Source: Zymoseptoria tritici IPO323 (lineage: Eukaryota; Ascomycota; Dothideomycetes; Mycosphaerellales; Mycosphaerellaceae). From it: a DNA stretch of 64,000 nt. The notes beneath the pieces were generated by a model. That model was not told the DNA's origin, searched no databases, and saw only the letters and a list, made by a program, of their open reading frames with translations. The position numbers and the translations under genes are program-made. The DNA lies in contig NC_018213.1 in the NCBI RefSeq assembly GCF_000219625.1, positions 310,001 through 374,000 of the forward strand, in the 5' to 3' direction. Shown piece by piece: positions 50,701-63,148 of this stretch (position 1 is the first letter of the stretch; every line of letters begins with the position of its first letter).

Positions 50701-52687
50701 CGACAACTACTTCGACAACTACTTCGACAACTACTTCGACAACCACGAGTTCGTCAATCACACCCCTTTACGAGACAAGGACGTCGTACATTTCTACGTC
50801 TGGAACTTCCACGACGACAGTGAACTCGTATCTGGGCGGCACTTCTTCTGGTCTCGTCATTGTCAATGCGCCCATCCTGTACGCAACACGAACAAGTGAG
50901 TGAACAAAACGGCAGGAAGCCTTCGAACCTCTTGCCATCAGCTCCCTTGGCAACTCGATGCCTAATGTGTCCAAACTTGCCTGAAATTTCGCTAATAACT
51001 CTTCTCTTCGCATTTAGGCTCCGTTACCAGAACAGGAACCACAACCACAACCGTTCAGACGTACGGCGGTGGCACTTCTGCAGGCCTCGTCGTGGTCAAC
51101 GTTCCGCTCCCGATCCAGACTCTCCCTTGCTCCCTGGGCGGGTACTTTGTGCAGGGCAGAACATTCTCTGCATTCGACCTCTCCAGTGGAGTCTACACCG
51201 CCCTCGGAACGATCGACGCTGGCGGCAACAACGTCAATGCGATTGGCTTCAACGCGCTGGACGGTTTCGTGTATGGAGTTTCTCGCGGAGCCAATCCCAA
51301 CGCAGTCTATCGCATTGGGACCGGCGGTCAGTCCGAAGTGCTCCTCACTTTGCCGGCTGGACAGGACTACTACATGGGAGACATTGACGAGAGTGGACAG
51401 TACTGGATTGGTGGTGGGCCTCCCTCCACTGGTGGGGGTTCCATCTACACAGTGGTCGATCTCAATCCGACTTCTGCGACTTATGGGTACGTCCAACGCC
51501 GGATCAAGTAGCATGGACTTCCGCTGACACACAATAGACAAGTCGTTCGCCAAGGTCAAGCCCTCAACACGATCCCCAACATGACCACAACTATTCAAGA
51601 CTGGGCGTTCGTCTCTGGTAGACCGGGCCTTCTCTACGCTCTCTACGTCATCCCGGACCGCGACAATCCATCTACAGTCATGCAACGCTTCAACACAACG
51701 AGGAACCCGCCCGCATGGCAAGCCATCGCAAGTTGGGGCTCGCTCGTGAACCCTCGAAATGCCGTCTTCGGTGCCCTTTACTCCGCCCGCGATGGTTACC
51801 TCTATGGTACCGAAGCCACGACTGGACGATCCTGGAGACTCGGTCTCGACGCTCCTTACAACTCCACCCTGATATCCACCGGTCCGACCTTTGACTCGGC
51901 CCTCTCTGATGGCGCTCGCTGCAAGAGCAATACCGAACCGATCCTGGCTCCGCTACCCTGCAGTCGTCTCGGCTACCTGGTACAACGCGATCAGATCTAC
52001 ACCGTCGACCTTCGAACCTCCGAGACCCTCAACTACACGAGGCTCAACACCACGGTCAACGCATTGGCGTACAATCCCCTCGACTTCTACCTCTACGGCT
52101 TCAGCACGGTCGGCAGGATCGTCCGTATCACCGAGTCGGGCGCCACTCAATATATCCAGGGCGGTGTCAGATCATTCTGGCTCATCGGCGACATCGACAC
52201 CGACGGCCAGTATTGGAACCAGCAGATCAACGCGGACAATACTTTCCCAATCCCACAATGGCAGCAGGTCAATCTCAATCCCAACATTCCAGCGACCTAT
52301 GGACAGCGCGTGGCCACGGGCGTTAGCTACGGCTGCATCTACCGCTTCGCCGACTGGTCGTTCGTTCCGGGAGGTGGTCGAAACCTCTACGCCATCGGTA
52401 TGGATCAAGAAGACGACGTGAGTCCGTACATTGTGTCGTGGTCGATGGATACGCACAATTGTACCACGGTGGGTAGGGTGCAGGGCTTGACGCTTCCCAA
52501 CCAGAGCAACTTTGGTGCAACTTACGCTTCGGCCGCGGGCGACTTGTATGGAACGGAGGACCTCAGTGGGAGGATCTACAGGTTCAACATTCGGAGCCCG
52601 AACAATTGGACCTTGATGGCGACTGGGCCGGCTAATACCAACAACGATGGCGCGAGGTGCATTTTGAACACGGAGCCGGTGTATTGA
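47706..52687 (+). CDS. Large secreted Thr/Ser-rich repeat protein with duplicated propeller-like C-terminus
   Basis: Eleven exons give 1387 residues: 47706-47760, 47813-47875, 47942-48601, 48653-49557, 49610-49728, 49985-50217, 50278-50432, 50492-50530, 50580-50895, 51018-51486 and 51538-52687. All junction phases agree. A signal peptide opens it (MKLLFLALVASSLA). About 18 units of 35-45 residues follow. The early ones follow YVTSYxxYTG ... TTIPPSGTVPGTVIVETP; later ones are shorter (YETRTSYYSGTV ... GGTSSGLVVI). A Thr-rich linker separates units 16 and 17. From about 882 come two similar halves of roughly 250 residues (GYFVQGRTFSAFDLSSG and GYLVQRDQIYTVDLRTS, each ending GARC ... NTEP), resembling the fungal DUF6923-type propeller. 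No GPI tail is seen. It is probably a heavily O-glycosylated wall or matrix protein, perhaps an adhesin. The function is unknown. Confidence 0.8.
50665..50743 (+). repeat. 12-bp minisatellite coding a Thr-Ser linker
   Basis: Six exact copies of CGACAACTACTT (50665-50736) plus a partial seventh lie in exon 9 of the secreted repeat protein gene. Each unit adds four residues (TTTS). Copy number should vary between strains without shifting the frame. Confidence 0.92.
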
Positions 52688-55403
52688 GGTGGGTGAGGGG
52701 GAGGACGGGTGGTGTGGAAGAGAGTATGTGAGGAGGGGTAATATTCTACGAGCATTGGATTAATGATCGGTATGCAGTTACGAGTTGATTTTGCATTCAT
52801 GGAGCTCAGCAGAATACATGACATACAAGGCCTTCGACCCGCTCTCTTCGCCATCTTCCACGAGGGGATGAAATGTGAGGTCCATCCGTCTTCTCCGAGT
52901 AGTCGATTTGCACATGTGTTCGTGTTCGTACAGACCTGACATCATCTTCTTACCGTCCACCGCTCGTAGCATAGACCAGAGCATTCACCGGATCGACAGC
53001 TGCACCTGATTTCTCCTTGCCGGTCCTTTGCCCAGTGCACCATCACCCTTATTCTGGACCATCGATCAAGCCCATCGACCACACTCATTCCAATCAATGA
53101 CAGCTCCGATACTACCGATACTGCCTCCAAGAAGGGCGAGGGCCTAGTCAGCGCTCGCTGTCCACTCAGTCGGCGCCAAAATCGTGGCACCTTGGATCTC
53201 GCTTCCATCACAACTGCCCGATTCGATCCCGAAACGAGCGGTATGTATGCGGCGAACCTGGAGAGACTCACGCCGATGCTTGATTTTGAAAGTCCCTCAC
53301 GAAGTCCGGTATCGCGACTGCATGTTTCGCAATGGCACGCACCAGAAGACGAGCAACCAGTGGATCCGACTCGGCCAATGCGAAAGGCGGTAGTCCCATG
53401 TCTATCGGCAAAAGTTGTATGGCAAGGCCTGCAATTCTCACGCTCTCAATGCTGTTCGGCTGCGATTGCGACGAGCATTCCCCGCTCCTTCCTCCTTCCG
53501 CTCGTTGCGAAAGCCGTAGGTAACCTGCCGTCGTTCTTTTAGAAGTAGTCATTCACTCTCGATCGAGAAATTTGCGGTGGAGCAGCATTGGGCGAGCTTC
53601 TGCAGGGTGGTCGCAGTCGTGCAGCCGGCAGACGAGAGTAACGTCGGAGAAGAGTATCGACAGCGGAGGCAGCGTGGCGAATACGTCCCGAGCGGCGCTC
53701 TGTAGCACTCCCCGTGCATGTGATGGAGGACAGCTCTGCGAATGCCACGGCTCAAGAACCGCAATGTTTCATTAGATCCCGCTGTCCGATCCGTCAGCGC
53801 TGCAAACGCTGGAATATTGCAACTCCAGCTGTCCGTCCTGTCGCCTCAGCTGTGCTGTGCTATTCGATGACAGATCACACGACCAACCCCTCGAGTCGGA
53901 GGCAAAGTCGACCTCTACACAGCAAAGGAGACCGACTCGAGAGATACACTCCACAACCCTTGTCGTGTCTCCGCAGCGAGCATTCTGGCATCTCCCAAAT
54001 CGACATCGACGAACCGTCATGGAGAGGCACTCTCACTCTCGACAGCTCGAGAAAGGCGTGGACATGATAGTCGGCGGTGATGATCAAGTGAGATGGATCA
54101 GAAGGTGAAGTGGCCCGCAAGTGAAGAAGCAGGCATCCGTCCCATGCTCCTCCTTCCCTTGTCCTGGACCTGGGACCTCAGCACATCCAACCTCACCTCT
54201 TGATTGATCACGTCTTTCATTACTGAAGATACCTCCATTCTAGCGTTATTGCCATGCCGTGTATTGAACGAAAGTCTTCTGTTCAGAGCGGCTGCAGATG
54301 CAGAGGTGGGTAGCAAATGCGAGGAACGTACCCGTTTTCGTGAAACCTCAGGCACACATCTCCGACACTCGAAGCGACCTACTTTTGATGGATGGTACTG
54401 AACGATTGCGAAGATCGATGCACATCATCATCTCCTCTCGCGGCGAGCCAAAATCAATGTCCCTCGTCCACTTTCAAAGCAAAAGCGAAGCGCTGTGAGA
54501 GAGCCGACCACCACCCAACGAAGCTCACCCAGGCTCCGCCCTCCACCCTCCATGCTCCATCCTCCATCCTCCCCAATCCACATAACCAAACCCAAGAAGC
54601 ACAAGAGCAGCGGCAGCCGTTGATTCGACAACGCCAACTCACCGTCCGCGATCGAGTGATGAACAGTCCAACAGTCATGCTGAAACGCGCTGGTCGGTTA
54701 GCGGCAGGTTTTTTTGCTTTCAAACTCTAATGGTTGACTCGAATCTAATGGTTGAATGGACTTTTTTAAGTTTTGCACCGGTGGGATGATCGTTATTTTG
54801 GGTGGAGATTGCGGTTTGGGGGAAGGAGAGTCGAGGGAAGGAGGAGATGGGAGATAGGAGATGGGAGGAAATGGTGGGAGAATTTTTCCTGATTTGCAGA
54901 GGTCGTTGGTCGCTCTCATCATTGCGGAGACGCGGATTCTACACAACAGTCAAGACGGTCATGAGGATGGGAGAGAAAGACAGTAAGTTTTTTCAAAATG
55001 TTTTTTTGCATAATCGTCGGTGGCACCGTAAATGCTCCTGTGAGTAATAGTATAAATCCGCTTTCTGTATTCACACCATCCCCTTCTGTTTCAATTCCAT
55101 TCCCTGTTCTTGTTCAAAAAAATGTGCTGTAATTAATTCTTGGACAAAAAAGTAGCGCAGAGGATGAGAGAAAAGAACGTGCGACCGCCCTGTATTCCGA
55201 CTCGTACGAGACCAACCTCCACAGACGGAGGTTACTCGCCTCGCCATTCCCCAGTGCCGCCGTCATGGTATTTGTAGGAAAAATATGCCAGCCGTGAAAG
55301 TAAAAAATTGTCGTTTTCGCTCTTGGATGAACGCCAGTCCTGTGGTTTTCTGCTATCAAATCATGTGCATGATTGATGAATGAAAATGTGTGGAAAGGTG
55401 CGT
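52688..55403. other. 2.7-kb stretch without a recognised gene
   Basis: No open frame here carries a family motif or a convincing set of splice sites. Bases 54700-55130 are rich in runs of T and A. The part next to 55403 should be the 3' end of the wall protein gene. A long non-coding RNA or a fast-evolving small gene cannot be excluded. Confidence 0.4.
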
Positions 55404-56114
55404 TTAAAGGGCGGCAACGAGGCCGAAGACGGCGAGGAGACCGGCAGCGCCGACGGAGACGGCGGAGGCAGCACCAGTGTAGGCAACCGGGGTGGTGGCA
55501 GCTGGGCCGGCGGGCTTGGTGCCGTTGACGGGCGCAGCTGGGCTGGCTGGAGAAGCCGGGGCCGGAGCATCGGGCTTGCCTGGGTAGGCAGGCGCAGCGG
55601 GCGAAGCTGGGGCAGCTGGGTGGGTCTCACCGGCGGCTGGGGGAGCGGCTGGGCCAGCTGGGTGGGTCTCGACGGCAGGCGCACTGTGAAGAGAAGTCAG
55701 TAAAGATGAGCATTGAGATGGCGTGGTAGCAAAACACGATGTCATGTACCACGCGGATTTGGTGACCACTGACGTGTAGACTGGCTTGGTGACGGTGCAA
55801 GGGCAGTTGGTAATGGTGAGGGTGGTGGCCTCGGTCACGGTGTAGACCTGGCTGGCGTAGGTGAGGGTGGTTGGGCCAGGGCAGTAGGTCTCGTACGAGG
55901 AGACGACCTCAGTCGTGTAGACCGGGGCGGAAGAGACGTAAGCCGGGGCGGAAGAGACGTAAGCCGGGGCGGAAGAGGCGTGGGTCGGGGCAGCGGACTC
56001 AGTGGCGTTGTACACTGGGGCGGCGCTGTAGACCGGAGGGGCCTCGTAGGCTGGGGGAGCGTAGGCGGCGAAAGCGGTGGCGGCAAGGCCGGCGGCGACG
56101 ATAGCGTACTGCAT
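55404..56114 (-). CDS. GPI-anchored cell wall protein
   Basis: Two exons, 56114-55750 and 55683-55404, give 214 residues. A 66-nt in-frame intron is supported by a CTGAC branch site and CACAG acceptor; unspliced it would be 236 residues. Signal peptide [16 protein letters not shown] is followed by Ala/Pro/Tyr-rich repeats (three copies like SSAPAYV) and then a core with [20 protein letters not shown] and NCPC. A long Ala/Pro-rich stalk follows. The last 24 residues are hydrophobic (ending [13 protein letters not shown]) after small residues that suit GPI attachment. Splicing brings in one Cys (KSACAPAV), giving four cysteines in the mature part, which supports the intron. It is a structural wall protein of a kind common in filamentous ascomycetes. 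Confidence 0.85.
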   Translation of the reverse strand: MQYAIVAAGLAATAFAAYAPPAYEAPPVYSAAPVYNATESAAPTHASSAPAYVSSAPAYVSSAPVYTTEVVSSYETYCPGPTTLTYASQVYTVTEATTLTITNCPCTVTKPVYTSVVTKSAWYMTSCFATTPSQCSSLLTSLHSAPAVETHPAGPAAPPAAGETHPAAPASPAAPAYPGKPDAPAPASPASPAAPVNGTKPAGPAATTPVAYTGAASAVSVGAAGLLAVFGLVAAL

Positions 56115-58380
56115 TTTGAAGGTGGTTGGGTTGGTTGGGGGTGGTGGTTGGTAGGATTAAAGTGTTGTAGTGGGTGAAGCGATCGTGTGGTTGAACGAGT
56201 GAATGCGGTGAAGACCGGTGTGTGTATTTAACGATTGCTGTGGAGGAAAGGAAAGAGAGAGACAGAGGTCGGAGGCTGGAGGTCTTTATGGGAAGATGGC
56301 GAGAGTGTGAGACCTGCTGAAATCGATAGGACGGAGCGGTTGGACTCATTCTGAATTTCTGGAGCGCAGTGGGGCTAGTCTCGATGTGTTGACGGCCGGT
56401 CGACTCGCGGCGGGTACCTTGCGTTGGCGTCGAATCTTAGAGTTGCCGCCGTTTGATCCACACGACCGACTCGGGCTGAGATGTGCTGGGAGGATTTTTC
56501 CCTCTTGGCTGTTGTTGTGTGTTGTGCGTGTGGGTGGCCCGCCCGGAAAGGGGCATTTCATGGACACCTCACATTTCACGGCGTCGCAAGTGGTTCTGAT
56601 TGGCCGTTGACGAGACTCCGCCTGGATCAATCACATCCCACTCAATCTCCTTTTGCGCTGTGCCATCGAATCCTCCTCTTGGTCGTCTTGGTGTGACTCT
56701 GTGGTGCGTGATCCTTGCAAGTACTTGCAGGCTTCAATCTTCCCATTCAGCGGGAGGTATACCGACTGAGAACTCCTCTCCACGCGTCATCTCCTTCTAG
56801 TTCTTCCTCTCCAAGACAATGCTGTCCGCGCCAGTCGTCGCCACCGAGTCACCGACGTTGCGATGGAGAGCAACCGTGCCCAGTCGGTAGTGACCGTATT
56901 GTGCGCAGCGTAGGATTCGGTGCAAATCTCCTTTTCTGCAGCCGCGTGGCTATTGGCTCCAAGTCGGCAGTAGTGTTGACTCAAGCCTTGAGCGGCGTCG
57001 CCATGGCTTCAAAGTCTGCAGCCCAAACCAGACAAACAAGACTTTCTCCCTCGACAGCAACGTCTCGTCGATCTGACCGTGCTCAATTTTGCGTGACGGA
57101 GTGGAAGAGCGGGGCGCAATATTTCCACAAGAGGAAGGCAGATGGGGCGGCAGACGAAATGAGAGTGGAGCTTGGTGGCGTAGGTTGTTCTTCACATCGA
57201 GAGTGGACGCCTGAGAGTGGAGTGGATAACTTGGAAGTCTGCAAGTCAACGGGCTGACGGGTGAAACGGTGAAACGGGCAGCCCGCACACGTGAGCTTTG
57301 GCCTAAGGTAGAACTATTGGTGTTTCGATAGCCGATCCGCCCTGCTATCAGCCGCCAAACTGCCCTTTCATCTCTCTCTCTCTCAACAACGTCGCTGTGA
57401 TGCGATCATGGATCATGATGCCCCTCAACGCGTCGCGAACTATTGATTGACTTTGATTGTCTCGTATCCAATAATTGCGATGCCCTCAAGCGATCCTTTG
57501 AAGTTTCAGCTCACCTCGGTCAATTGCCGCGCTGTCCCTACGAGCCCATGTGACACACCAATGCAGGTACCGCTCCCGCTCCCTCCCACTGCAGGTACAG
57601 CTCCACCACCCCTTCTGCGCCTCTCCAAATCCGCACCCACTTCTCCAGTCTCCACCACCATCCGGCCAGACTGCCTCGATCAGGACCTGTCATCTCGCTC
57701 CTTCCTGTCCATCGCGTGCAGATTATATTGCGACTATTGACTATCGACTATCGAACTCCTCCACACTTCACCCCTGTCTCATCACCTTTACTATCTCTCA
57801 AATCGTGCAACCTCCGATGACTCTCCTATCTCTGCCTCCCATCGTTCAATCCTACCGACCGACCACGGAGCATCGCCGCCGCGCAAGCGATCGTGCAACC
57901 TCTCGATTCGATTCGACTTTTCCACACTTTCTCTCCTTCGAATCGCTCAATGATCCCACGAATAGAACAACCTCCACTAGAACTAGTCCCAACCGGCGAA
58001 CCAGACAGCCGAGACTCCACGCGCAACGGTCGACCACAGAAAATCTTGCCCTTTCGCAAATTCCCGTTGCGACCGGTACCAAGTTCCGCGGCGTTGTCAT
58101 ATCCCTTACTCATCACTCTCCCAGCCTCCTCTGAATCCTGTCTGCTCTCGTACTGCAGAGTTTTTTCCCTTTTTTTTCCTTGGTCCATCACCTGGGCGAC
58201 ATGGCCGATTCACCCACACCGACCACGGATATGCCACTTCGCATGATTATCATCACCAAACAAATAACAACTCCACCTGCACGCACATCATTGTCTCTCT
58301 CGTATCTCCTATTCGATCTGCTTCTTCAGCGCAATTTCTCCTGATTGCTTCCACCAAGTTGAACATCCGTTCTTTGCGAC

Positions 58381-58620
58381 GATGATTCATCGGGAGTACC
58401 CTCTCCGACATGTCTCATCCGCGTGCCCAATGCCGCCCCGACTACTCTCTCTTGGAAGTTGGTCGTCTCTCTCGGCACGCTTCTTTTCTTCTCAACACTC
58501 TTCTCCCCTCTTTGGCTTTTCCGCTACCCGAGACCTCCAGAACCTGCTCGTCGAGCCGGTCTCATTCTGGTATACTATTCTTATCTCTGTGTGCGCGGTT
58601 TTGCCGGTGTGTCGTGAGTG
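58381..58620 (+). other. Possible exon of an unrecognised membrane protein
   Basis: In frame 1 the sequence reads TTLSWKLVVSLGTLLFFSTL followed closely by SPLWLFRYPRPPEPARRAG and LILVYYSYLCVRGFAG. That is one or two hydrophobic segments separated by a basic loop, and it then meets a stop. There is no ATG in this frame, so it would need an upstream exon. A GCTTCTTCAG acceptor at about 58320-58329 exists, but a stop follows it in this frame. I could not build a consistent model, and it may be chance. Confidence 0.2.
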
Positions 58621-60067
58621 GCTGTTGGTGTTGTCGATGATGTGTTTTGTCGGTGATGTTGCCGATGCGACGCTGGTGGGGTGTGGTGCTCGGAGCAGAG
58701 ATGCGACGCTGGGTATCGCTCTCGGCGGTCGCCACGCCGGCGCAGATTGATCTCATCACAGGCAGGCGACCGATGTGTGAGCTGGTGCAGGGCGCTTTTG
58801 CTGCCGTGAGCCTGGCCTTCACGAACTTGGGATCACGACTGGCACGCGACCAGTAGGGTCAAGTTCTGCTCGGCTGGCCTGGGACTGCTTTCGAGATGCA
58901 CGCACTGATCGCGGCTGCGCGTAGGAACCTCTACCACGATAGAGCAGCGCGGCGCTGTGCAGATGGGCCGATGGTAGTAGGCCCTGCGCTCTACTCGACT
59001 GTGCATCTCCGACTTCCACCTACGCTGGGAGTAAAGGTATCGAGAGGCAATAGACGAGTAGACGACATCTTACCCGTCTTCTTTCCTGCTTCGCCATTCA
59101 TCTGTTGCTACGACGCGGCAAGCAAACGCACAGCAGACCTTCATTAATGATCGTTGTCGCACTACCAGTACCGGTAAGGAAGTGTCGTACCTCTTCGTCT
59201 GCTGCTGTCTTTTACATCATCAATCCCATCCATGATCACAGCCATCGTCTACCACATCTCCGTGAAGCTAGCGAAACTCTGCGAAACGACCTACCTTGGA
59301 CATCAACAACCCAGATAGCACCCCATACTCTACACTCCATATCCTTCCGCCCTCTCCATCTTCCGCAACAATCCCGTACGGTACGGTTCGGTCGTCGCAA
59401 GTGCCGGGATCTTCGCCTGCAGCACATGCGCAATGGAGCCTCGTGGTGGGTGGAGCGCGGGGTCACGGGGAGGGGAGAGGTGCTTCCTAGGGCTTGCGTG
59501 ATGGCGACATGAGAGGTTTAGTTTGACTTCATGTCGAGTTGTGTGTGGTCTTGGGGTATGTGATGAGTATAAGGCGGTTCTGATGAGTTCAATGGATTTA
59601 GCTGTGCGGTGATTTGTTGTTTTGTGAGAAAGTGAGGCCTTGATTGTGAACGAGTGGATATTCTGTTCGAGAAGAGGCGCACAGTCGAAAGAACCAGATC
59701 ACTCCGCCGGTCACTTCACTGGTGCAAAGCTGCATCTTTGGCCTGCTCGCAAAGTACATCGTCTTTGCATGAAGTTGCCAGGCGTCATAGCGAGCGCTGT
59801 ATCACTAGATCGGAGTATGGCAACTGGCAAGCTTGCGATGAATGCACGTTTCTCGCAAGTGTAGTCTACCTTACACACACACACCACAAAGTCGACCTCG
59901 AGCAAACAGGAATGCACACTCGATTCCGTTCGTACACGAACATGCAGGAACAAAGCGCTGGAATAGTATGCCGCTTTCTACCGTTGATACCGACGGTCTC
60001 AAATACTCTCGATGAAGACAGAGTCACTGGCATCACCTTCTTGAACAGTAGCAGTCGACAACCCAAA

Positions 60068-60079
60068 CCCTAACCCTAA
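60068..60079. repeat. Short interstitial telomere-like repeat
   Basis: CCCTAACCCTAA is two exact units of the common fungal telomere repeat (TTAGGG complement), preceded by the near match CCCAAA. It is far too short to be a chromosome end and is flanked by ordinary sequence. Similar CCCTAA motifs also occur in promoters, where Tbf1-like proteins bind. Confidence 0.6.
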
Positions 60080-60561
60080 GACAATCATGTACCATCTGCA
60101 TCTTTTGTCGCACATCGTTTTGTGCGGTGCTTCACGAGGACAGCAGAGATGTTCCAGATGGCCATCAGTATACCTACCATTCGGCTCGTAAACGCATGAC
60201 GGGAGCTGAAGTTGCATGGGCAGGAACTCAAGTCCCATCGTCCTTGCCCAAGATATGTTGGCCTTAGGCAGCTCAAAGTGGGACGGACCCCTTTGCCCGG
60301 TCTCTCGCGTCCTTCACCTCCGCATCACCTTTGACATCCCCCCGCACGATGTCGAGCAAAGCTCCGACCAAGCTGCAGCTGGCAGCAGACATCCTCGGGC
60401 AAGTCGCATGAGGCTGGCCTGACGAGAAGATGCGTGTGAGTCGCTTGGGTTGAGTATCTCTCTGGTTTTCCTATCTCCTTCTGGCTCTACTCACATCCTC
60501 CTATCTGCTGCCTTTCCCTTGATTCTCACGACAGCATACCCAAGGGTGGACAACAGCCACA

Positions 60562-62546
60562 ATGCCCGTCTTCCCCAGTCGCCAACAGGACATCCTGCGT
60601 ACGTCCGGTCCATTTCCTCTCAACAACACGTCCCACTGATATCCACCAGTCCCCCGCGACATCACAACCTGGCAATGGCTCTTCGAAAACCCCACCTACT
60701 CTCCCCTCCTCCGCTTTCCCGAATCTCAACTCGGCGGCTTCACCGATGCGCAGACGAAAGAGACGTTGAACTGGAGAGAGGTCAAAGAGACGGCGACGTG
60801 GCTTTCGACGGCGTTGGTGAAGAAGTATGGGTTGAAAGAGGGGGAGACGGTGAGCTTGTTTAGTGCGAATACGATTTGGTATCCTGTCGCGGTGAGTCCA
60901 CTTGATCCACCAGCTGGTGGAAAGGGAGCCGGTCGTTAGTTGAAGACATAATGTGGGTGGACGAGAGCTATGGAATGGCATAAACAGCCTGCAACGGACG
61001 GCGCCCACAACGTCCTCAGACCTTGACATCGTGCTTGAAGAAGAAGTGCTGACCTCAGTCTGCCAGATGCACGCCACCCTCCGTGTCGGCGGCCGCGTGT
61101 CCGGTGCCTCCCCAGCCTACAACGTCGAGGAAATGACCTACGCCCTGCAAAAAGCCGACGCGAAATTCCTCATGACCCACAAGGATAGCATGGAAGTAGC
61201 CATCGAGTCCGCCAAAGCCGCCAAAATCCCCAAGGAGAACATCTTCCTCCTCGAAGGTGAGATGGACGGTTTCAAGAACATCAAGACCCTCATAGAGGAG
61301 GGAAAGCAAGCAGGCGAGCCGGTCCCAGTGTGGTCGATACCGTCAGGCAAAACGAATTTCGACATTTGCGGCTTCTTGTCCTTTTCCTCCGGAACCACCG
61401 GCCTCCCAAAGGCTGTAATGATCGCACACCAGAACGTAATCGCGCAGTGTCTGCAAATCATGCAAATCACACCCTCGGACCACAAACGTGTGTTGGCCGT
61501 ACTGCCCTCCTTCCACATCACGGGTCTAGTCCACGTCCTGCATCTCCCACTCTTGATCAACGCCTCCGTCTACTTCCTCCCAGCCTTCACGATGAAAGCC
61601 ATGCTCGACACAGTGACGGAATACAAGATCCCTGAACTGCTCCTCGTTCCGCCGATCCTCATCCGCATGGTCCGCGATCCCATCGTCGACGAATACGACC
61701 TTTCCTTCTTGCGGCGATTCTCCTCCGGCGCGGCACCCCTGAGTGAGGAGATCATTCAACTGCTCAAGAAGAAGTTCCCGCAAACCGGTTTCAAGCAGGG
61801 ATATGGTATGACTGAGTCTTGTAGCTGTATCACCGCCCATCCGCCTTGGCTGTATGACTTCAAGTACGCGCATAGCGTGGGAACAGTCTGCGCATCGACG
61901 ACCGTCAAGATTGTTAAGGAGGATGGGACGGAAGCGGACGTTGGGGAGCCGGGAGAGATATGCGCAAAGGGCCCGCAGATCGTTATGGGGTATTTGAATA
62001 ACGAACAGGCGACCCGAGATACCTTTGACGAGCAAGGCTTCCTGCACACCGGCGACCAGGGCAGCATCGACGAGAATGGCATTATCACCATTCTCGATCG
62101 CATCAAAGAGGTAAGAGTAAAGTGCAGCCTGCGAATTCTCCTCTTGGCTTTGTCTGCTGGACTGAACAACCGCTGACCATTGCTTTCGGCAGCTCATCAA
62201 AGTGAAAGGTATCGGTGTCGCGCCGGCAGAGCTGGAAGATTGCCTCCTCGGCCACGACAAAGTCGAAGACGTCGCGGTGCTCGGGATCCAGGACGAGTGG
62301 GCGGGCGAAGTGCCAAAGGCCTATATCGTGTTGAAGCCTGGCAATGAAGCGAACCAGGACGTGGGCAGGGAGCTATTGAAGTATGTGCGGGACCGCAAGG
62401 TGCGGTACAAGGCGGTCAAGGAAGTGGAATTTATCGAGGAGATTCCCAAGAGTGGCTCCGGGAAGATTTTGAGGAGAATTTTGAGGGATCAGGCGAAGAA
62501 GGGTGCCACCGGTGTTGTGGTGAGGCAAGAGAGGCCGAAGATCTAG
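60562..62546 (+). CDS. 4-coumarate--CoA ligase-like acyl-CoA synthetase
   Basis: Four exons, 60562-60598, 60650-60891, 61067-62110 and 62193-62546, give 558 residues. The ANL signatures are SFSSGTTGLPKAVMIAH at about 199-215, GYGMTESCSC, TGDQGSIDENGI, the hinge DRIKELIKVKG formed across the last intron, and the adenylation lysine in KSGSGKILRR. The second domain start SGASPAYNVEEM is typical of fungal 4CL-like enzymes. It should activate an aromatic or medium-chain acid as AMP ester and then CoA thioester. The C-terminus (RQERPKI) is not a peroxisomal PTS1. The third intron is long for this region (175 nt). The substrate cannot be told from sequence. Confidence 0.9.
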
Positions 62547-62671
62547 AGTCTTGAGGTCGATGTATGAAGTTCTTACCATTGGACAAGAGACTTGTACCAG
62601 CATCTCGCCCTGTTGTATCTCGTTCCACACCAGATGAAGAGAACCTCTGTGATACCTTGTTCTCAACCTCC

Positions 62672-63148
62672 TCATCCAATCCTCTTCTTTTTCGGCCTCC
62701 TCCTAACCCAGACTTCCTCCCCTCTCACCTCAACATCCCACACTCCCAATTTATACCCGCCCCGATCACTCTCCCCCGTGAACAGATCAAACGTCCACCC
62801 ATGCTTCGGACACGCGATTCCCGCCGACAGCACGATTCCAAAGTCTTCAATGTCATAGATACTGCCATCGGACAGAGGGTACGACTGATGAGGACAGGAA
62901 TGGTCGATCGCGTGGATCTTGGAGCGGTACCGGAAGATGAGGAGTTGTGGTTCGGGGGCGATTGTGAGGGAGGCGGCTGAGGGTGTCAGGGCAGCGGGTG
63001 GAGAGGCTGCGAGAGAGAGGATGAGGCAGGGTGGTGGGCTGGAGGAGTCGGCGGAGGTGAATTTGGTGTCGGAGGTGGGGGTGTTGGAGGTGGAGAGGTC
63101 GGGGATTGAGGAGGAGGGGCCGGCGTAGAGCCAGTTGGAGGAATTCAT
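62672..63148 (-). CDS. Small Rieske [2Fe-2S] protein
   Basis: An intronless gene of 158 residues. The two cluster boxes are Cys85-x-His87 (SCPHQSYPLS) and Cys113-x2-His116 (CPKHGWTFDLFTG), the pattern of Rieske ferredoxins and of the small subunit of nitrite reductase. The first 65 residues are Ser/Pro/Ala-rich with no clear targeting signal, and the C-terminus is basic (RRRPKKKRIG). It is likely an electron carrier or an oxygenase-associated ferredoxin; the partner is unknown. It is convergent with the acyl-CoA ligase gene (125 bases between stops) and divergent from the regulator gene. Confidence 0.88.
   Translation of the reverse strand: MNSSNWLYAGPSSSIPDLSTSNTPTSDTKFTSADSSSPPPCLILSLAASPPAALTPSAASLTIAPEPQLLIFRYRSKIHAIDHSCPHQSYPLSDGSIYDIEDFGIVLSAGIACPKHGWTFDLFTGESDRGGYKLGVWDVEVRGEEVWVRRRPKKKRIG

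Larger units (their letters stand above)
56115..60561. other. 4.4-kb mostly non-coding stretch
   Basis: The first few hundred bases are the promoter of the wall protein gene, with pyrimidine runs at about 56250. Bases 57360-58380 are C/T-rich on the plus strand, like a long 5' leader. Several open frames exist, but none has a recognised domain. Bases 58381-58620 contain one frame that looks more protein-like and is listed separately. Confidence 0.4.

Noticed and set aside
50665..50743. CRISPR-like array
   Set aside because: The repeats are directly adjacent 12-mers without spacers, in a eukaryotic coding exon.
52942..54730. Small open frames between the secreted protein and wall protein genes
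   Set aside because: They have mixed composition, no motif, no signal peptide and no linking splice sites.
60068..60079. Chromosome end
   Set aside because: Only two telomere-like units, with ordinary genes on both sides.
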